Source: Chitinophaga sp. CB10
GTDB taxonomy: Bacteria > Bacteroidota > Bacteroidia > Chitinophagales > Chitinophagaceae
Direction of reading: 5' to 3'
NCBI GenBank assembly: GCA_001870995.2
Contig: MLAV02000003.1
Location: forward strand, 372,001 to 436,000
DNA: 64,000 nt
How positions within the stretch are numbered: the first letter of the stretch is position 1; each line of letters starts with the position of its first letter. The notes beneath the pieces were generated by a model. That model did not search any database. It saw only the letters and a program-made list of their open reading frames with translations, and was not told where the DNA came from. This document shows, piece by piece, positions 61,645-64,000 of this stretch. A program made the position numbers and the translations under genes.

Positions 61645-61743
61645 GGGAGTGTCTCCCGTTTTTTACACCGCCGGTTCCTTCATTGGAACCGGTTTTTTTA
61701 TTGCAGAAAATGAAGGAACCATGCAGATTCTGCATGGTTTTTC
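61645..61743 (+). promoter_or_regulatory. Structured leader with three hairpins upstream of the kdp genes
   Basis: Three terminator-like hairpins follow one another: GGGAG-TGT-CTCCC then G and six T (61645-61664); CCGGTTCC-TTCATT-GGAACCGG then seven T (61671-61699); AACCATGCAG-ATT-CTGCATGGTT then TTT (61717-61743). In addition GGTTCCTTCATT (61673-61684) is exactly complementary to AATGAAGGAACC (61709-61720). This 12-bp alternative helix excludes both the second and third hairpins, the arrangement of an attenuator. Trigger and protein or ligand are unknown. Confidence 0.65.
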
Positions 61744-61845
61744 CGTTTGGCACAATGCCCCAGCTGTGCAGTCGATATTGTTAATCCTATGATCGTCAAT
61801 TGCTTGTAAGGGTTTCAACCTCTTGTTAACCGGTATGGCATCCCA

Positions 61846-62220
61846 ATGGCTTACTCCCTGGTACATAAATTTTTTACCATGTTACCAGATTCTAAAATCT
61901 CCCGGCTGCTGGCCCATCAGATCACAGGCCTTGCCGATGTAATGGAACAGCACAACGGGAGAGGTAAAGTAAGCAAGGTGATACACAGTTTTGCCGATTA
62001 CACCCGCCAGATGATCCGGCTTGGCCGGATGGCAGAAGTGAAACACTGTTTTACCATGGCCGCCGTACTGTATCATAACGGGAGTGCCTTGTTGAAGAAT
62101 GCCATTGAAAGCGTGTATATATACACGTTATCCCCGGTGCTGCAACGCCCGGCCAAAGACCTGCTGCCGGCTACCCTCCGCAGGATCAGAACGCATCACC
62201 TGCAAACCGCAGGGATATAA
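61846..62220 (+). CDS. DUF7674-like small protein upstream of kdp
   Basis: A 124-residue soluble protein. The segment AEVKHCFTMAAVLYHNGSAL then LKNAIESVYIYTLSPVL resembles the DUF7674 family motif (helical, with a conserved Cys-Phe pair and an NAIE-type block); I am not fully certain of the family. The ATG at 61846 or one eleven codons later (61879) could be the start. It stands at the head of the kdp genes and may regulate or assist the pump. Confidence 0.7.
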   Translation: MAYSLVHKFFTMLPDSKISRLLAHQITGLADVMEQHNGRGKVSKVIHSFADYTRQMIRLGRMAEVKHCFTMAAVLYHNGSALLKNAIESVYIYTLSPVLQRPAKDLLPATLRRIRTHHLQTAGI

Positions 62221-62239
62221 ACCGCTAAAACTTACGATT

Positions 62240-62323
62240 ATGCTGACTTTCCTGTTGGTCGTTGCAGGGCTTGCCTGCTTTGTAATCTTCTTCAGATCTG
62301 TAGACTACTTCGAAAATATATGA
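62240..62323 (+). CDS. 27-residue single-helix membrane peptide before kdpF
   Basis: Encodes MLTFLLVVAGLACFVIFFRS then VDYFENI and a stop. It has one membrane helix followed by a short charged tail, the same general build as KdpF but without the terminal Pro-Glu-Lys-Phe. It begins 19 bp after the previous gene, ends 2 bp before kdpF, and fits the tight spacing of an operon, which supports it as a real gene. Confidence 0.6.
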   Translation: MLTFLLVVAGLACFVIFFRSVDYFENI

Positions 62324-62325
62324 CC

Positions 62326-62406
62326 ATGATGACTGCACTTTTTGTCTTATCCATTTTGGTTTTTGGCTACATGATCTATGTGCTGCTGAAACCTGAAAAA
62401 TTCTAA
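62326..62406 (+). CDS. kdpF: Potassium-transporting ATPase subunit KdpF
   Basis: A 26-residue peptide, MMTALFVLSILVFGYMIYVL then LKPEKF. The single helix ending in the sequence L(L/K)PEKF is the standard KdpF pattern; in E. coli it stabilises the KdpABC complex. It lies 7 bp before kdpA. A second ATG one codon later is equally possible as the start. Confidence 0.9.
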   Translation: MMTALFVLSILVFGYMIYVLLKPEKF

Positions 62407-62413
62407 ACGGAAA

Positions 62414-64000
62414 ATGAACACAGAAATTCTGGGCGTGATCGCCACCTATGGACTAACACTCTTACTTGCCTGGCCGCTTGCGAGATATATTGTTAAGGTA
62501 TTCAGAGGAGATAAGGTTTGGTCGGACTTTTTCCTGCCGCTCGAAAAACTCTTCTATAAAATATCTGGTATCAATCCTAATGAGGAAATGGACTGGAAGC
62601 AGCATATGAAAGCGCTGCTTACCATCAACCTCGTATGGCTGGTATATGCATTTTTTGCGTTGCTCTTCCAGGATAAGCTACCGCTCAACCCGGACGGGAA
62701 TCCCGGCCAAACGCCGGACCTGGCTTTTAACACCGCCATCAGCTTCCTGGTAAACTGTAACCTGCAGCACTTTTCCGGGGAAACCGGCGTCACCTACTTC
62801 ACCCAGTTGTTTGTGCTGGCGTTCCTGCAATTTGTAAGCGCCGCTACCGGTATTGCCGCGTTGATAGTGGTGTTCAAAGCCTTCAAGGATAAGACGGTGA
62901 CCCACCTGGGTAACTTCTGGGAAATATTCCTGAAGACCATCACCCGCATCCTGCTGCCTTTAAGTATAGTCATTGCCGTTATACTCATCTTCAACGGCTC
63001 CCCAGCCAGCTTTGCCGGTAAGGATACGGTGGTCACCCTCCAGGGCGACACCCAAAACGTTTCCCGCGGGCCTGCTGCCGGCTTTATCGCCATCAAGCAC
63101 CTCGGCACCAATGGAGGCGGCTGGTTTGGGGCCAACTCCGCCCACCCGTTCGAAAACCCTAACTACATCGGGTTTATCACGGAAATGGTGGCGCAGGTGG
63201 TCATTCCCATTGCCATGGTATTTGCATTGGGCATGTTCATCCGCCGGAGGAAGTTTGCCAACGTCATCTTCGCCATCATGACCATCGGCATGATATGCCT
63301 GCTCATCCCTACCATGCAGGCGGAAATGGCCGGCAACCCTGCTATTTCGCACCTGGGCATTCAGCAGCTGACCGGCTCCATGGAGGGGAAGGAAGTCCGC
63401 TTCGGGCCAGCCGGCACCGCCTATTGGAGTACGGTTACCACCATCATCTCCACGGGTTCCATTTGCGGATTCCATGACAGCATGATGCCTGTGACAGGGC
63501 TGATGCAGCTGCTGGGCATGATGCTCAACTGCCTTTACGGCGGCTGCGGTGTGGGTATATTGAACTATTACATCTATATCATCATCGCCGTATTCATTTC
63601 CGGCCTCATGGTGGGCCGCACGCCCGAATTCATGGGCCATAAGCTGGAAGCCAGGGAAGTGAAAATTGCCGCGCTGATTACCCTCCTCTCCCCTTTCCTG
63701 ATCCTTGCCGGTACTGCATTGGCGGCTTATGTGCTGGTACACCACCCTGGCGTTGACTGGGCGGTGAAGCCGGGCGCCTGGTTGAATAACCCGGGCTATC
63801 ACGGTTTCTCGGAGATGCTGTACGAAATGACTTCCGCCAACGCCAACAACGGTTCCGGCTATGAGGGACTGGGAGATAACAATGTGTTCTGGAACGTCAG
63901 TACAGGCTTTGTGTTGATTGCAGGGAGGTATCTGCCGATCATCGGGCCGGTGGCTATTGCCGGCATTATGGCTAAGAAAAAATATATTCCGGAATCAGCT
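62414..64000 (+). CDS. kdpA: Potassium-transporting ATPase subunit A, cut by window edge
   Basis: KdpA is the K+-selective channel-like subunit of the high-affinity Kdp pump, induced under potassium limitation. The frame begins MNTEILGVIATYGLTLLLAW and stays open for 529 codons to the window end, slightly short of the usual 550-570. The four selectivity-filter loops are seen as VNCNLQHFSGE, LGTNGGGWFGANSAHPFENP, STGSICGFHDSMMP and TSANANNGSGYEGLG. kdpB and kdpC are expected beyond base 64000. Confidence 0.97.
   Translation, partial: MNTEILGVIATYGLTLLLAWPLARYIVKVFRGDKVWSDFFLPLEKLFYKISGINPNEEMDWKQHMKALLTINLVWLVYAFFALLFQDKLPLNPDGNPGQTPDLAFNTAISFLVNCNLQHFSGETGVTYFTQLFVLAFLQFVSAATGIAALIVVFKAFKDKTVTHLGNFWEIFLKTITRILLPLSIVIAVILIFNGSPASFAGKDTVVTLQGDTQNVSRGPAAGFIAIKHLGTNGGGWFGANSAHPFENPNYIGFITEMVAQVVIPIAMVFALGMFIRRRKFANVIFAIMTIGMICLLIPTMQAEMAGNPAISHLGIQQLTGSMEGKEVRFGPAGTAYWSTVTTIISTGSICGFHDSMMPVTGLMQLLGMMLNCLYGGCGVGILNYYIYIIIAVFISGLMVGRTPEFMGHKLEAREVKIAALITLLSPFLILAGTALAAYVLVHHPGVDWAVKPGAWLNNPGYHGFSEMLYEMTSANANNGSGYEGLGDNNVFWNVSTGFVLIAGRYLPIIGPVAIAGIMAKKKYIPESA

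Noticed and set aside
61645..61743. c-di-AMP (ydaO-type) riboswitch
   Set aside because: None of its conserved core could be matched, and it is not known from Bacteroidota kdp leaders; only competing hairpins are supported.

Overview
The window looks like a chromosomal segment from a member of the Bacteroidota, most likely Chitinophaga or a close Chitinophagaceae relative. The evidence is two SusC/SusD-type outer-membrane uptake loci, an ECF sigma/FecR pair, a SusR-like membrane regulator, many lipoproteins with a Cys a few residues after a hydrophobic leader, no obvious Shine-Dalgarno sequences, and -7 boxes of the TAnnTTTG type. Base composition is about half G+C by eye. No transposase, integrase, CRISPR array or rRNA was seen.

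Layout. 1-3250: end of the rimP-nusA-infB translation/transcription operon (minus strand; infB runs off the left edge). 3464-5176: a DUF4834 membrane protein, a HAD hydrolase, a tRNA-Met with an odd T-loop, and the remnant of a tail-fibre-like gene. 5431-15478: a regulated import locus of ECF sigma, FecR anti-sigma, STN-containing SusC, SusD, a zinc metallohydrolase lipoprotein and a DUF4302 lipoprotein. 15586-25881: an MBL-fold hydrolase and a polysaccharide-utilisation locus (GH31, SusD, SusC, SusR-like regulator). 25921-28983: NlpE-like and phytase-esterase-like lipoproteins and two small stress-type proteins. 29155-35440: a seven-gene thiamin operon (thiS-C-tenI/thiE2-D-E-G-H) behind a TPP riboswitch. 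35536-40525: small lipoprotein, membrane protein, sterol desaturase family protein, dnaN, an aminotransferase, then a degenerate 14-15 bp tandem repeat. 40958-47921: two adjacent TetR regulators followed by a TolC/MFP/RND efflux operon. 48194-53273: a glycosyltransferase and an NAD-salvage cluster (NrtR regulator, NMN adenylyltransferase-Nudix, nicotinamide phosphoribosyltransferase) plus two small genes. 53390-61448: M28-type peptidase, gcvT, an SRPBCC protein, comB, and a large SWIM/SNF2 helicase. 61645-64000: a leader with competing RNA hairpins followed by a DUF7674-like protein, a 27-residue membrane peptide, KdpF and KdpA (cut by the right edge).

The parts that most deserve a second look are the structured leader and tiny peptide in front of the kdp potassium-pump genes; the twin 21-bp operators placed over and just upstream of the promoter of the NAD-salvage operon; the sigma/anti-sigma controlled SusCD locus with a zinc metallohydrolase in place of polysaccharide-degrading enzymes; an M28 peptidase whose catalytic Glu is replaced by Asn; and the tandem repeat downstream of the aminotransferase.

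All identifications come from reading the sequence and recalling protein families; no database search was run. Start codons are uncertain wherever stated.
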